Assembly (NCBI GenBank): GCA_946183785.1
Contig: CAMHCS010000001.1
Coordinates: 1 to 64,000, forward strand
Direction of reading: 5' to 3'
DNA: 64,000 bases
From: an uncultured Selenomonadales bacterium
GTDB taxonomy: Bacteria > Bacillota > Negativicutes > Selenomonadales > Selenomonadaceae
A model generated the notes under the pieces. The model worked only from the letters and a program-made list of their open reading frames with translations, was not told the origin of the DNA and did no database searches. Of the stretch, positions 35,122 through 43,427 are shown one piece after another (the stretch's first letter is position 1; every line of letters begins with the position of its first letter). The translations under genes were made by a program, and so were the position numbers.

Positions 35122-35193
35122 AAAATAAAAAAGAACCTTTGACTGTAAGACACTGCGCCCATTTTGGGTGAAAGCATTGCAGCATAGGTTCTT
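35122..35193 (-). terminator. Terminator of the minus-strand small-protein cluster
   Basis: AAGAACCT (35131-35138) pairs with AGGTTCTT (35186-35193), with an inner CCCATTTTGGG hairpin. On the minus strand it runs into a T-rich tract. It stands about 110 bases after the last small gene of the cluster; no gene is seen in 35194-35301. Confidence 0.7.
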
Positions 35194-35301
35194 TATCTAT
35201 TTTTACCCTCGCGTTGATAGTTTCCAGCTGCTCACGCTTGGGGCCTTGTCCACTTTGCTCGCTTTCGAGCGGGTTTTTCTTCTGTCTTTTTCGGTACTTT
35301 T

Positions 35302-35598
35302 TTATACTATCCGCCTCCTTTCTGATTCCTTCTGCAATCGCTTGATTTCTTGCTCTACGATTTTTTCGTAAATTGCTTCCTTCTGTGTCAAGTCTTCGGT
35401 AGAGAGTGCTTCCAATAAAAGCTCCATAAATCCCTTCTCCGGCTCGTCCGACTTGTTTATCTCTGCCAGATCCTCCGCTTCTTCCATCGTCCACGGTTCC
35501 GGCCCAAGTTTCGCTGCCGTCTCGATGATTTCCTGCGGGTCCGTTGACGTCCTCATGATATTCATTAAATCGTTCTCCTGCTTTGTCATTCGCTTCAT
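35302..35598 (-). CDS. Small charged helical protein, type B copy 2
   Basis: This 98-residue protein is read from ATG 35598 (a longer frame starts at 35616). It is closely related along its length to the product of 35927-36220: STDPQEIIETAAKLGPEPWT, EEAEDLAEI, EKGFMELLLEAL and TQKEAIYEKIVEQE recur with small changes. It is very rich in Glu and Lys and predicted to be all-helical, with no membrane segment. It is last of five related small genes behind the second PcfJ-Sel1 gene. Function is unknown. Confidence 0.75.
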   Translation of the reverse strand: MKRMTKQENDLMNIMRTSTDPQEIIETAAKLGPEPWTMEEAEDLAEINKSDEPEKGFMELLLEALSTEDLTQKEAIYEKIVEQEIKRLQKESERRRIV

Positions 35599-35612
35599 GG
35601 TGTCACCCCCTT

Positions 35613-35906
35613 TCATTCGATTTCTAAGAAGCGCTCAATTTCTTCCGGCGTCAACGAACCGCCGAACATTTTATCCAAGAGAGCGATCTTTTCTTCCCGG
35701 CTTTCTGCTGAGAAGAAATCGTCCCATGTAGGCCGTCCATACTTTTGTTTATATTCCTCGTCTTGTTTTTTCATTTTTGCCATAAGCCCCTGCGCCTTTT
35801 CGTCCGTAAAGTGCAGCGTGCTCTTCATTAATGAAATTCTTTCCTCGTCTCTTGACGGAACCATCCCCGCTATTTTCAAGTGCGGGCTCCAGCTTTCTTT
35901 TTTCAT
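35613..35906 (-). CDS. Small charged helical protein, type A copy 3
   Basis: This 97-residue protein starts at ATG 35906, with AAAGGAGG about 10 bases upstream. Its C-terminus (WDDFFSAESREEKIALLDKM then GSLTPEEIERFLEIE) matches the module in the 49- and 86-residue neighbours (36234-36383, 36400-36660). A longer frame to 36191 overlaps the type B gene and is not favoured. It is soluble and helical, of unknown function. Confidence 0.75.
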   Translation of the reverse strand: MKKESWSPHLKIAGMVPSRDEERISLMKSTLHFTDEKAQGLMAKMKKQDEEYKQKYGRPTWDDFFSAESREEKIALLDKMFGGSLTPEEIERFLEIE

Positions 35907-35926
35907 CTTCAAACGCCTCCTTTCTT

Positions 35927-36220
35927 CTAGGACGCCGGACGACGTAACTCCGCCAGCACGCGCTTTTTCTCTTGCTCTACGATCTTCGCGTAAATGGCTT
36001 CCTTCTGTGTCGAGTTTTCTGTAGCGTGGGCTTCCCGTAAGAGCTCCGTAAATCCCTTCTCCGTCTCGCCCAGCTTGTGCATTTCCACTATCTCCATTGC
36101 TTCTTCCATCGTTACTGGGGCCATTTTCAGTTTCGCCGCCATTTCGATAATCTCCTGCGGATTGGTAGAAGTCCCCAAAATCTCTCGCCACTTTTTCTCT
36201 TGATCTGTCAGCCGCCTCAT
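35927..36220 (-). CDS. Small charged helical protein, type B copy 1
   Basis: This 97-residue paralogue of 35302-35598 contains STNPQEIIEMAAKLKMAPVT, EEAMEIVEM, EKGFTELLREAHATENSTQK and EAIYAKIVEQEKKR. The start codon ATG 36220 is preceded by a G-rich ribosome site. Pairs of type A and type B genes alternate here, pointing to tandem duplication of a two-gene unit. Confidence 0.75.
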   Translation of the reverse strand: MRRLTDQEKKWREILGTSTNPQEIIEMAAKLKMAPVTMEEAMEIVEMHKLGETEKGFTELLREAHATENSTQKEAIYAKIVEQEKKRVLAELRRPAS

Positions 36221-36233
36221 ACTGTCCCCCTTT

Positions 36234-36383
36234 TCAGTCCTTAGGAAAGAATTTCGCCAGATCCTCTGGCGTCAATGTTCCATCGTACATTTTCTGCAAA
36301 ATTGCTTCTTGCTCTTCCCTGTTCTTTGCTGTGTGTAGCTCGCGTAACATATCCCGCCACCTCTCCATTTTTTCATCGTCCAC
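36234..36383 (-). CDS. 49-residue small protein, type A copy 2
   Basis: GTG 36383, with GGAGG 8 bases upstream, to TGA at 36234-36236 encodes 49 residues. The sequence MERWRDMLRELHTAKNREEQ, then AILQKMYDGTLTPEDLAKFF, is the short form of the module in the type A neighbours. Its position, strand and spacing (13-16 bases to each neighbour) support it as a real gene despite its length. Confidence 0.7.
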   Translation of the reverse strand: MDDEKMERWRDMLRELHTAKNREEQEAILQKMYDGTLTPEDLAKFFPKD

Positions 36384-36399
36384 GCGGTCAGCCTCCTTT

Positions 36400-36660
36400 T
36401 CAATTGCCGTTCTCCTTCTCCCAACGACGAATCATTTCCTCCGGTGATACTTCCCCGGATAGTATTTCCAACATTTCCTCTTGCGTTAATAGGCCTCCTG
36501 TTTCGTTTTCTGCCTTTTTCGGCTCGTTCGGCACCGGCAGTTTTCGTCGCATAATTTCTATCTCGTTTGCTGTAATGTCCGGCAATATCTTTTTTAAGAT
36601 TGTTTCCTTTTCCGATTGTGATTTTGCTGCAAAATACTCCGTCCAAGGATTTTTCGCCAT
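36400..36660 (-). CDS. Small charged helical protein, type A copy 1
   Basis: This 86-residue protein starts at ATG 36660, behind GGAGGTGTC. It begins with WTEYFAAKSQSEKETILKKI and LPDITANEIEIMRRK, the shared type A module, and ends with a second copy of the pattern (LTQEEMLEILSGEVSPEEMI). It directly follows the PcfJ-Sel1 gene (stop 36685), so it is probably in the same operon. Confidence 0.75.
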   Translation of the reverse strand: MAKNPWTEYFAAKSQSEKETILKKILPDITANEIEIMRRKLPVPNEPKKAENETGGLLTQEEMLEILSGEVSPEEMIRRWEKENGN

Positions 36661-36684
36661 CGTCGACACCTCCACTTTTTTCAA

Positions 36685-38832
36685 TCATTCAATCGTGCAA
36701 TTCTCATCCTCGGCCATACGCTGCCTCATTTTATACAAACCCTGTAAAATCTCGAAGTCCCTTTCTGTCATCTTGCTAGAGATAAACTTATTTAACTTGT
36801 CTATTTCCCATTTCGCTTCATCGTCGCCTTGTTGGACAGCCTTGGTCAGCCACTCCATTGCTTTTTTATGATTTTGCTGAAAAGCTTTACCGCGCCAATA
36901 CATCATTCCCAATGTCCGCTGTGCCTCAGCGTTCCCATTGGCCGCTGCTTCATAAATGCGTTCCCCGTCAGGTAATACATACATCAGGTATTCTCGCTCA
37001 TCTGCGAAGTTTATCCAAGGAGGCGGGGAAACATTGTATACCGCTTCAGACAGTAAGCGTATTCCTAATCGGTGATAGTAATTCGTTGGTAATTGGTCTT
37101 CGGACATAGATAGGAGTTCTGCTACGTCCATCTCTTCAAGAGATTTGCAATATGGAATAGCCTCAACAGCAGCCGTTTCTAGGTCGATGAGTTCAGAATC
37201 ATTGGGTAGATGTAGATGATCCGTTTCAATGTGGAGATTATTTAATTTTGCCCAATATCGGCACACGAGTAGCAGATTATCTGTCAATCGTTGGTTTCGT
37301 GCGCCGAGTGCTCGAACAATATCTTGCTGATTCTGAATTTCAATGCAGGCAACATATTTTTCTTTAAAACGAACTGCGACAATAATAGAATGTCGGTCTA
37401 GCATGTCATCTCGATATGTTGCAGCAAAATTGCGCATTGTTAGCCCAACATGGCGCAGATTTCGTGTATCGTGCATCAAATGGAACTCATAGCCATTGAC
37501 GATGCACTCAAAAGCCAGAATAGAGGAATCGTAGTAGATTCGTACATTCTTCAAGCCTTTAGAATAAGCTTCCTTTTCCCAACAGATTTGGTCATGAACG
37601 TATTGTGTAAGCCCATCCTGTAACAGTATTTTCTTTATATCTTCGGATAGTTGCTGCTCATAGAGATCAAAAGTCAGGATGGTTTCCCATTGTCCTTCTT
37701 TTGCACCGTCAGAGATTGATACACGGTATAGCCAACGTAGGAAGGCCTTTTCTCCTTTTTGTGAAAGCATCCATTGGCAAAAATGGTCCATGGCGTGCCA
37801 TTCCTTTTGGAAATCGCCATAGTCTCGTTCTAATCGCCGTGTTTCCGTATCAAAATAAAACTTCTTCAGGTATAAAAACGTTATACATTCGTCCAGATAA
37901 AAGAATTTCTGCATCAAATTAACATCTTTAACGCCCCACTGCTGAAAAAGCATATACCAAATGATAGAGTAGGGGTTAAAGGTATAGGCCTTGCGTAAGC
38001 TTTTCGGTGGTTTGATGTCTAAATACTTACAGATTTTCCGATAATTGTCTTTGAGATCATAAGGGAACGCTTCATCAAAAGCATTCTTGATATATTCGCG
38101 CAGGAAATTCTTGAGGAACACAATATTAAGGTCAAATGGACGCTCGACATAGGCAACCAGTTTTTCGCCTTTATCCATCTGGCTAAGAATGCTGGGCTTA
38201 ATGCCTGTTATCAACCGCGTACTTTCCCGAAGAGCTTCCATCGCCGTATCTGCAACAATTTCGGGGATTCTTATTCCAGTTTCGTCTATCCATGAAGTCG
38301 CCGGAAGCATGCGGCCTTTGGTTATCGGGGTAATATGATACCTTCTTTTCCCTATATCTGCGGAAATCGAAAAACTGTGCCAATGCCGAAACTTTCCAGT
38401 TTCCAAGTATTTTCTGTGATGAATTTCGGCTACATCGCATGCAATATTAATAGGACCGTTCGGCTCTCTCTGGAATATCCTCCAGCGGAACGGAATTAAG
38501 ATGCCTTCCGTGCAGTAATCATGGTAGCTTGATTCCCAATATAAGCTTAACAAGTGATTTCTGCTGTCAGTGTGGAATCCTTCATTTGCTATCAAGCCCT
38601 CGAATACACAACCGTCGATCGAAACCACACGATTGTATTGAATTTCTACTACATCCTCTATTCTATGATGTTTCGGACAAAGGACGGAGTACCCTTGAAA
38701 GTGTTCAGAATCTGGATTGCCCAAGACAAGGAAATACGGCAGCTTTTCAATATCTTGATGGACATAGTCCTCCGACAGGCATTGAACCCATTTGTCTCCG
38801 GTAACATCGTATTGAAATGCAATGGACAGCAT
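36685..38832 (-). CDS. PcfJ-like protein with C-terminal Sel1 repeats, copy 2
   Basis: This 715-residue paralogue of the plus-strand protein at 4440-6596 (718 residues) has the N-terminal LCPKHHRIEDV block, the central YLDIKPPKSLRKAYTFNPYS block, RPFDLNIVFLKNFL and a PcfJ-like region (HLMHDTRNLRHVGLTMRNF, then ACIEIQNQQDIVRALGARNQR). The C-terminus has Sel1-type repeats (NAEAQRTLGMMYWRG, KAMEWLTKAVQQGDDEAKWE). Its central block is nearer to the 536-residue protein at 6613-8223 than to its Sel1-tailed homologue. It lies 34 bases after the second WYL gene. Function is unknown. Confidence 0.78.
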   Translation of the reverse strand: MLSIAFQYDVTGDKWVQCLSEDYVHQDIEKLPYFLVLGNPDSEHFQGYSVLCPKHHRIEDVVEIQYNRVVSIDGCVFEGLIANEGFHTDSRNHLLSLYWESSYHDYCTEGILIPFRWRIFQREPNGPINIACDVAEIHHRKYLETGKFRHWHSFSISADIGKRRYHITPITKGRMLPATSWIDETGIRIPEIVADTAMEALRESTRLITGIKPSILSQMDKGEKLVAYVERPFDLNIVFLKNFLREYIKNAFDEAFPYDLKDNYRKICKYLDIKPPKSLRKAYTFNPYSIIWYMLFQQWGVKDVNLMQKFFYLDECITFLYLKKFYFDTETRRLERDYGDFQKEWHAMDHFCQWMLSQKGEKAFLRWLYRVSISDGAKEGQWETILTFDLYEQQLSEDIKKILLQDGLTQYVHDQICWEKEAYSKGLKNVRIYYDSSILAFECIVNGYEFHLMHDTRNLRHVGLTMRNFAATYRDDMLDRHSIIVAVRFKEKYVACIEIQNQQDIVRALGARNQRLTDNLLLVCRYWAKLNNLHIETDHLHLPNDSELIDLETAAVEAIPYCKSLEEMDVAELLSMSEDQLPTNYYHRLGIRLLSEAVYNVSPPPWINFADEREYLMYVLPDGERIYEAAANGNAEAQRTLGMMYWRGKAFQQNHKKAMEWLTKAVQQGDDEAKWEIDKLNKFISSKMTERDFEILQGLYKMRQRMAEDENCTIE

Positions 38833-38866
38833 TTTCCTCGCCCCTTTAAGAGATAACTGTGTGAAG

Positions 38867-39865
38867 CTAATCTAACTTGCAATGAGTCTCTTTCATTCTA
38901 TTAATCTCTTGTAGCCATTCTTTTCGCAACTCACTCGGCTCTAGAACTTCCACCTGACTCCCTTGGCTAAGTAACCATATCAGGATTCCATCGCCGTAGA
39001 CCTCTGCTGTAACATCATATACGCCTTTCGAGATTTCTTTCGCGCTGGCCGTCGGAAGCCGATCCAAAACATGCTCGATAGATATGCCGAAGAATCTGAA
39101 CCGGATTTTCTGTAGTTTCCCGTTATACATGAACTGTACTCGTTTACGAAATTCACCGTCGTGAAATTTACCGCTGTAGGGGATACTGAAAGAGTTTCCT
39201 GTTTCCTTCAATTCTTTAATTCGGTCAATACGATAGGTGCGATAAACCTCGCCCTCGTCGACATCCTCATAAAGAGCAATCACATAGAAGTAGAACTCTG
39301 AGAATAGGATAGATAACGGCTTCGCCTCGCGCCAATGGGTCGTTCCATCCTTCCGGGTGTAAAGAAAGCGTATTTCACGGTGACGGCTGATGGCCAAAGA
39401 CAGATTCCACAGAGCGGCCAGGAGGGGCTTCCCGTGCTGAAGGGGGACGTATACGGCATATTCACTGCGTATGATGTCCTCAACAATTTTCCGGTCATTA
39501 GGAGACGCTTGTGTAAGTATTTTATCAATCAGCTGCTTCATCTCAGCCTTCGGGAGGGCCCGGCTCTCCAACAATATCTTGCAGAGCGCCAATGCCTCCT
39601 GATTCGTCAGCCATTCTCTTTCAAAACGAGATAGGCGATAGGCATTTGCGGCACGATCATATTGGACAGTCGCATCTGGCCTCGATGTCTGTTTGTCAGC
39701 CAAGTAATTTCGGATACCATCAAAGTCCCTCTGAATCGTTTTCTCACCGACTCCATAAGCCTTGGCTAATTCTCTCTTGTTCAGAACCTCACCTCGATTC
39801 AACCGCTCAAAGATATCCAACATCCGTAGTCCTCGATCTCCCTTGTAATCCAGTAATGACTCCAT
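38867..39865 (-). CDS. WYL-domain transcriptional regulator, copy 2
   Basis: This 332-residue protein is nearly collinear and mostly identical with the regulator at 3350-4336, from LLDYKGDRGLRMLDIFERLN to the C-terminus. It has the same winged helix (GVGEKTIQRDFDGIRNYL) and WYL region (FLYTRKDGTTHWREAKPLS, FYFYVIALYEDVDEGEVYRT). ATG 39865 is chosen by alignment with copy 1 and GGAG 5 bases upstream; TTG 39874 is possible. It is transcribed away from the integrase, and the same 13-base motif as for copy 1 lies 30 bases ahead of its start. Confidence 0.9.
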   Translation of the reverse strand: MESLLDYKGDRGLRMLDIFERLNRGEVLNKRELAKAYGVGEKTIQRDFDGIRNYLADKQTSRPDATVQYDRAANAYRLSRFEREWLTNQEALALCKILLESRALPKAEMKQLIDKILTQASPNDRKIVEDIIRSEYAVYVPLQHGKPLLAALWNLSLAISRHREIRFLYTRKDGTTHWREAKPLSILFSEFYFYVIALYEDVDEGEVYRTYRIDRIKELKETGNSFSIPYSGKFHDGEFRKRVQFMYNGKLQKIRFRFFGISIEHVLDRLPTASAKEISKGVYDVTAEVYGDGILIWLLSQGSQVEVLEPSELRKEWLQEINRMKETHCKLD

Positions 39866-39895
39866 CGGCTCCAATTCCTCGCTTTCGTTTTTACT

Positions 39896-39910
39896 TGGAC
39901 ATATTATGTG
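39896..39910 (-). promoter_or_regulatory. Putative operator of second WYL gene
   Basis: On the minus strand this reads CATAATATGTCCA, identical with 3296-3308 before the first WYL gene and in the same orientation to the gene. A TATAAT box lies upstream on the minus strand near 39938-39943. The match suggests that both regulators act on both modules. Confidence 0.6.
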
Positions 39911-40027
39911 CTGCTGACTGATTCCTTCTTTATGGTTATTATATCACTTAACATGGACACAATGAGTCTATATGAAAAAATGATTCTAATGCTATTTATT
40001 TCTTTCGGATATAAGAGAGGAGACAAG

Positions 40028-40102
40028 ATGTATCCTTCCTTGAATGATTACGAGGCGATATACTCTCAGTATTATTCCTTACTGATTATCGTAGACGAAT
40101 AG
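40028..40102 (+). CDS. 24-codon ORF, possible TrpE remnant
   Basis: ATG 40028, behind GAGAGGAG, opens a frame of 24 codons beginning MYPSLNDYEAIYSQY and ending LLIIVDE. The start resembles the N-terminus of anthranilate synthase component I (TrpE, commonly M-x-P-S-x-x-x-Y/F) but stops at once. It may be a truncated gene end or a coincidence. Confidence 0.3.
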   Translation: MYPSLNDYEAIYSQYYSLLIIVDE

Positions 40103-40114
40103 AGCTATAACCAT

Positions 40115-40188
40115 AATTAAAAAGCACGGACAATTCCCATTCTGAAACGGTTTATTAAATCGTTTCGTAAAGAACGTATCCGTGCTTT
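40115..40188 (-). terminator. Terminator of the 40208-40633 gene
   Basis: AAAGCACGGA (40121-40130) pairs perfectly with TCCGTGCTTT (40179-40188), with an inner GAAACG/CGTTTC hairpin. On the minus strand the stem runs into TTTTTAA, so it ends the gene at 40208-40633. Confidence 0.75.
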
Positions 40189-40207
40189 GCGTTATATTTT
40201 GCGTTGC

Positions 40208-40633
40208 TTAGTTAGCAATAGGGGGTTGATCCCGTGGTATCGGCTTATAAGGGTTTTGGTAGCCAACCGGATCATAATAATGATGAGGAAAGCGTGGACG
40301 ACGCTCATTCTCATGCTTCATACGATCCACCTCCGCTGATCTAAATTGAAGGATTTTATGTAATTCCCGGTCATCCATACGTGTCGCATGAGATAATGCA
40401 AAATAACGATGGTCTTGTGGTGTGTGCGAATAAAACTTATCCGGAACGATGTAGTAGGCGTTTTTATATTTTTTTTCAATATATTGACATAGTTCTCTCA
40501 TATAAGTAAATTGAACATCCTTTTCAACAATCGTCGGCTCTGCGTCATCACTGGCTTTTACATAATATATATCTACTGCACTTCGATAGTCGTCTATGTC
40601 CAAATATATCATGGGATTACCTAAACTACGCAA
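40208..40633 (-). CDS. Hypothetical protein (about 141 aa)
   Basis: I do not recognise this protein. The start is probably TTG 40633, with GGAGG 8-10 bases upstream; TTG 40648 would lie within that ribosome site. The sequence has MIYLDIDDYRSAVDIYYV at the start, an acidic middle, and a Pro/Tyr/His-rich tail (RPRFPHHYYDPVGYQNPYKP). It is soluble. It stands alone between a terminator and the integrase. Confidence 0.6.
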   Translation of the reverse strand: MRSLGNPMIYLDIDDYRSAVDIYYVKASDDAEPTIVEKDVQFTYMRELCQYIEKKYKNAYYIVPDKFYSHTPQDHRYFALSHATRMDDRELHKILQFRSAEVDRMKHENERRPRFPHHYYDPVGYQNPYKPIPRDQPPIAN

Positions 40634-40866
40634 TGTTAATTCCTCCAATCCGACTAACCTAATAATAACTTTTTTCTTAGAAGATAAAAGAAGAGTGTTC
40701 TTCCATAATCAATTGAGATTATTTTGATGTAAGGAAAGTAATTTGTCAAGCAGTACGTATCCTAAAGGGAAAAATGAATCTTATACACTTCTGAGGCAGG
40801 AATCCCTTGCTGTTTGTAGAATAATAGTAATAGACACTAATCCCGTTGATAAGGAGGGACGGGATA

Positions 40867-42084
40867 TTGAAAACTCAATATAAGCACATCACTTATGTAG
40901 CTTCACGAGATTACTATGCTGTAAGGTATAAGGGGATTACGAAGATTACTCGGACACTGGAAGATGCTGTTAAGATTTTGCAGGATATGACCGGGCTATC
41001 TCATTATTCACCGGAGTATGCGCTTAAAATCTTAGAGCGCAGAGATTCCTTTCCAGATAAGCCACTAGGCGAGGCACTTGATGATTGGTACAAGACGGTC
41101 AAGCGTCCAAGAATTTCATGGCAGACGAGAAAACGCTATGATATTGCTGTCTGGAGGGTAATCAAGCCAATGCTTGGTATCCTTCCTCTAAAGGAAGTGA
41201 CCAATGCGAAGGTATCACTCTTTATTCATAATATATCTCAGCATGGCTATATAGGTGGTGTAAAGCAGGGGATGGCAGTATCGAGCATTAGGATAGTCGC
41301 GACTATATTGAGTCAGTTCTTTAATGCGATGGAACGTGAAGGCGTCATTGAAGGCAATCCTTGTAAGTTTCTTCTCTTGCCAAGAGAGGAACGAAATCAA
41401 CGGCGGGCATTGTCGAACGATGAAGTTGATAACGTTTTGTTGTATATGCAGAACAATTATTCTAAAGCGAAATACTGGATGTACCGTTGTTATTTTGAGA
41501 CAGGATGTAGAAGAGGCGAGTTGGCTGGTTTAACTTGGGAGTACGTTCATCTTCAGGAAGGATATTTCAATGTCCAAAAGGTAATGGCTTGGAATCCTGA
41601 TGAAAAGAAATGGATGCTGAAAGATACCCCTAAGACGATCAGCAGTAAACGTAGCATTCCTATATCCGACGAAGTGAAACAGTATTTATGTGATCTTTTT
41701 TTGGAACGTAAGCCGAAGATGTCGGATTATGTTTTCCTCAACCGTCAGGGAAATCCCTTTAATCCGAAGCATATCTCACAGGATTTTAGGATAGCTGTTT
41801 TACGGTGCGGTATAGATATCAGGGATGTTTCGTTACATACGACACGCCATACCTTTGCAACTCGTTTAGTCGAAAATGGAGTAGATTTAACTACGGCGAT
41901 GTCTCTTGGAGGATGGGCGAAGGCGTCTACTATGCTAAACATTTATACGCACGCAACCAAGAATCTTTCAAGAGAGAGGGACGTTATTCAGACCGTTTTC
42001 GGACAAACAAAAAACTGCAACAAAAAAATGTTGCAGCATGTTGCAGATGGAAATTTTCTAAAGAAAAGTGAAGAAAAACTATGA
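40867..42084 (+). CDS. Tyrosine recombinase/integrase
   Basis: This protein of about 405 residues is a phage-type integrase: an N-terminal arm-binding part (ITYVASRDYYAVRYKGI), an SAM-like core-binding domain (about 60-160), and the catalytic domain with the first Arg in TGCRRGELAGL, HTTRHTFATRL (H-x-x-R) and the nucleophile Tyr in MLNIYTHAT. TTG 40867 is chosen because AAGGAGG lies 9 bases upstream. It is the last accessory gene, 110 bases before ssrA, and probably moved the adjoining island. Int proteins of this type often use ssrA or tRNA genes. Confidence 0.93.
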   Translation: MKTQYKHITYVASRDYYAVRYKGITKITRTLEDAVKILQDMTGLSHYSPEYALKILERRDSFPDKPLGEALDDWYKTVKRPRISWQTRKRYDIAVWRVIKPMLGILPLKEVTNAKVSLFIHNISQHGYIGGVKQGMAVSSIRIVATILSQFFNAMEREGVIEGNPCKFLLLPREERNQRRALSNDEVDNVLLYMQNNYSKAKYWMYRCYFETGCRRGELAGLTWEYVHLQEGYFNVQKVMAWNPDEKKWMLKDTPKTISSKRSIPISDEVKQYLCDLFLERKPKMSDYVFLNRQGNPFNPKHISQDFRIAVLRCGIDIRDVSLHTTRHTFATRLVENGVDLTTAMSLGGWAKASTMLNIYTHATKNLSRERDVIQTVFGQTKNCNKKMLQHVADGNFLKKSEEKL

Positions 42085-42143
42085 TAAATTCACCTAAAAT
42101 CAGGTCTATAGTCTCAAAAATTATCCTGAAATGGAATTTTACA

Positions 42144-42173
42144 TTGACAATAAGCCGGTCGGCATGATAATAT
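42144..42173 (+). promoter_or_regulatory. ssrA promoter
   Basis: TTGACA (42144-42149) and TAATAT (42168-42173) are spaced by 18 bases; GATAAT two bases earlier gives 16. Transcription would start at the tmRNA 5' end after processing. The promoter is intact, so any attachment point upstream of ssrA must lie in 42085-42143. Confidence 0.65.
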
Positions 42174-42194
42174 AACTATGTATGTACCTACCCT

Positions 42195-42544
42195 GGGGAT
42201 GTAATGGTCTCGACGGGGGCAGTTGGTGCATGGGTAGCGAGCCGGGGGGTCACCATCCCGTCAGTAAGGTGAAACTTTTATTAAATATAAAAGCTAACGA
42301 AGACTACGCTTTGGCGGCTTAACGCCAACCTCTTCCCATTTGTTCCCGCACGGGTGGGAAAGAGGCAAGCTGCGGGATACCGGGGGACGGCTTCCCTTAA
42401 ATCTTCCGGGACATTTTTCAGGGATCGGAGCTTTTGAGCCCGCTCATGGGCGCCTGAGTTCTTAAAGCAAATCGTGAGCTTCGCTCGGAGAAGCCTGTGA
42501 AACAATGCTTTCGGACAGGAGTTCGATTCTCCTCATCTCCACCA
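42195..42544 (+). ncRNA. ssrA: tmRNA
   Basis: The 350-base transfer-messenger RNA begins GGGGATGTAATGGTCTCGAC and ends with the tRNA-like half (GGAGTTCGATTCTCC, then CATCTCCACCA). The tag frame begins at GCT 42293 and reads ANEDYALAA before TAA 42320-42322. It rescues ribosomes stalled on broken mRNAs. Both ends are complete, so the island did not disrupt the gene. Confidence 0.97.
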
Positions 42545-42552
42545 GAAATGTA

Positions 42553-42592
42553 GCTCGGCGTATTTCGATTTTGCGCCGAGCTTTTATTTTTT
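42553..42592 (+). terminator. ssrA terminator
   Basis: GCTCGGCG (42553-42560) and CGCCGAGC (42574-42581) form a stem followed by a T-rich run, an intrinsic terminator just after the tmRNA CCA. Confidence 0.9.
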
Positions 42593-42668
42593 ATATTCAG
42601 GAAAAAGGATTTTCGTTATTGGCAGCGAATATTAGAACATTAAGCAAAATGCCACAAGAGGTGAAAAA

Positions 42669-43415
42669 ATGCAGCGTAAAGAGACTGGTTGGCACAGCGA
42701 CAGGCTCGGCAAGGGCATGGGGATTCGCGTGTACGGGCACGGGGGGACGCCGGTGCTGGTGTTTCCGACGCAGGATTCGATGCGCGACAACTTCGAGAAT
42801 TTCGGCATGATTGATACATTGGCGGAGCTGATTGAGCAAGGGCGTATTCAGCTTTTCTGCGTCGACACGGTGGACGCAGATTCCTGGTCGAATGTTTTGG
42901 GAGACAAGGAGTGGCGCGCCGCGCGGCAGGAAGCCTATTACGACTATATCATCGAAGAGGTCCTTCCGTTTATCCGCTCGGAAAACCCGAGCGGCATGCT
43001 GCCGATTACGACGGGATGCAGCATGGGCGCGACGCATTCGGTCATTGTGTTTTTCCGTCGTCCGGAGCTTTTCTCCGGTATTTTGGCGATGTCGGGCGTC
43101 TACGACGCGCGGCTCTTTTTCGACGGTTGGCTGAACGAGACGCTGTATTGGAATTCCCCGGTGGATTTCCTCGCGGGGCTGCCGGCGGATCACCCGTATG
43201 TAGGGCTGTACAATCAGAAGAAGATGGTGATCTGTATCGGGCAGGGACAATGGGAGGACGACGGCCGGGTGACGACGGCACGGCTGCGGGATATTTTTGA
43301 GGCGAAGGGGATCCATGCGTGGGTGGATTTCTGGGGGTATGACGTCGATCACGACTGGCCGTGGTGGAAGAAGCAGATCGTGTACTTTTTGCCGTATCTT
43401 TTAGGGGAAAAGTGA
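42669..43415 (+). CDS. Esterase-like alpha/beta hydrolase
   Basis: This 248-residue esterase of the COG4947/esterase-D-like type has a nucleophile elbow GCSMGATHS (G-x-S-x-G) at about residue 120, YVHGHGG-like start (RVYGHGGTPVLVFPTQDS), and the candidate acid/His pair in GYDVDHDWPWWKKQ near the end. It starts at ATG 42669 behind AGAGGTG. It heads a three-gene group with the ATP-grasp and HD-GYP genes at spacings of about 10-12 bases. Its substrate is unknown. Confidence 0.85.
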   Translation: MQRKETGWHSDRLGKGMGIRVYGHGGTPVLVFPTQDSMRDNFENFGMIDTLAELIEQGRIQLFCVDTVDADSWSNVLGDKEWRAARQEAYYDYIIEEVLPFIRSENPSGMLPITTGCSMGATHSVIVFFRRPELFSGILAMSGVYDARLFFDGWLNETLYWNSPVDFLAGLPADHPYVGLYNQKKMVICIGQGQWEDDGRVTTARLRDIFEAKGIHAWVDFWGYDVDHDWPWWKKQIVYFLPYLLGEK

Positions 43416-43427
43416 GGAGGATGCAAT

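Noticed and set aside
35613-36191. 192-codon single gene instead of two small ones
   Set aside because: Its first half reads the type B gene out of frame; the internal ATG 35906 has a strong ribosome site and paralogue support.
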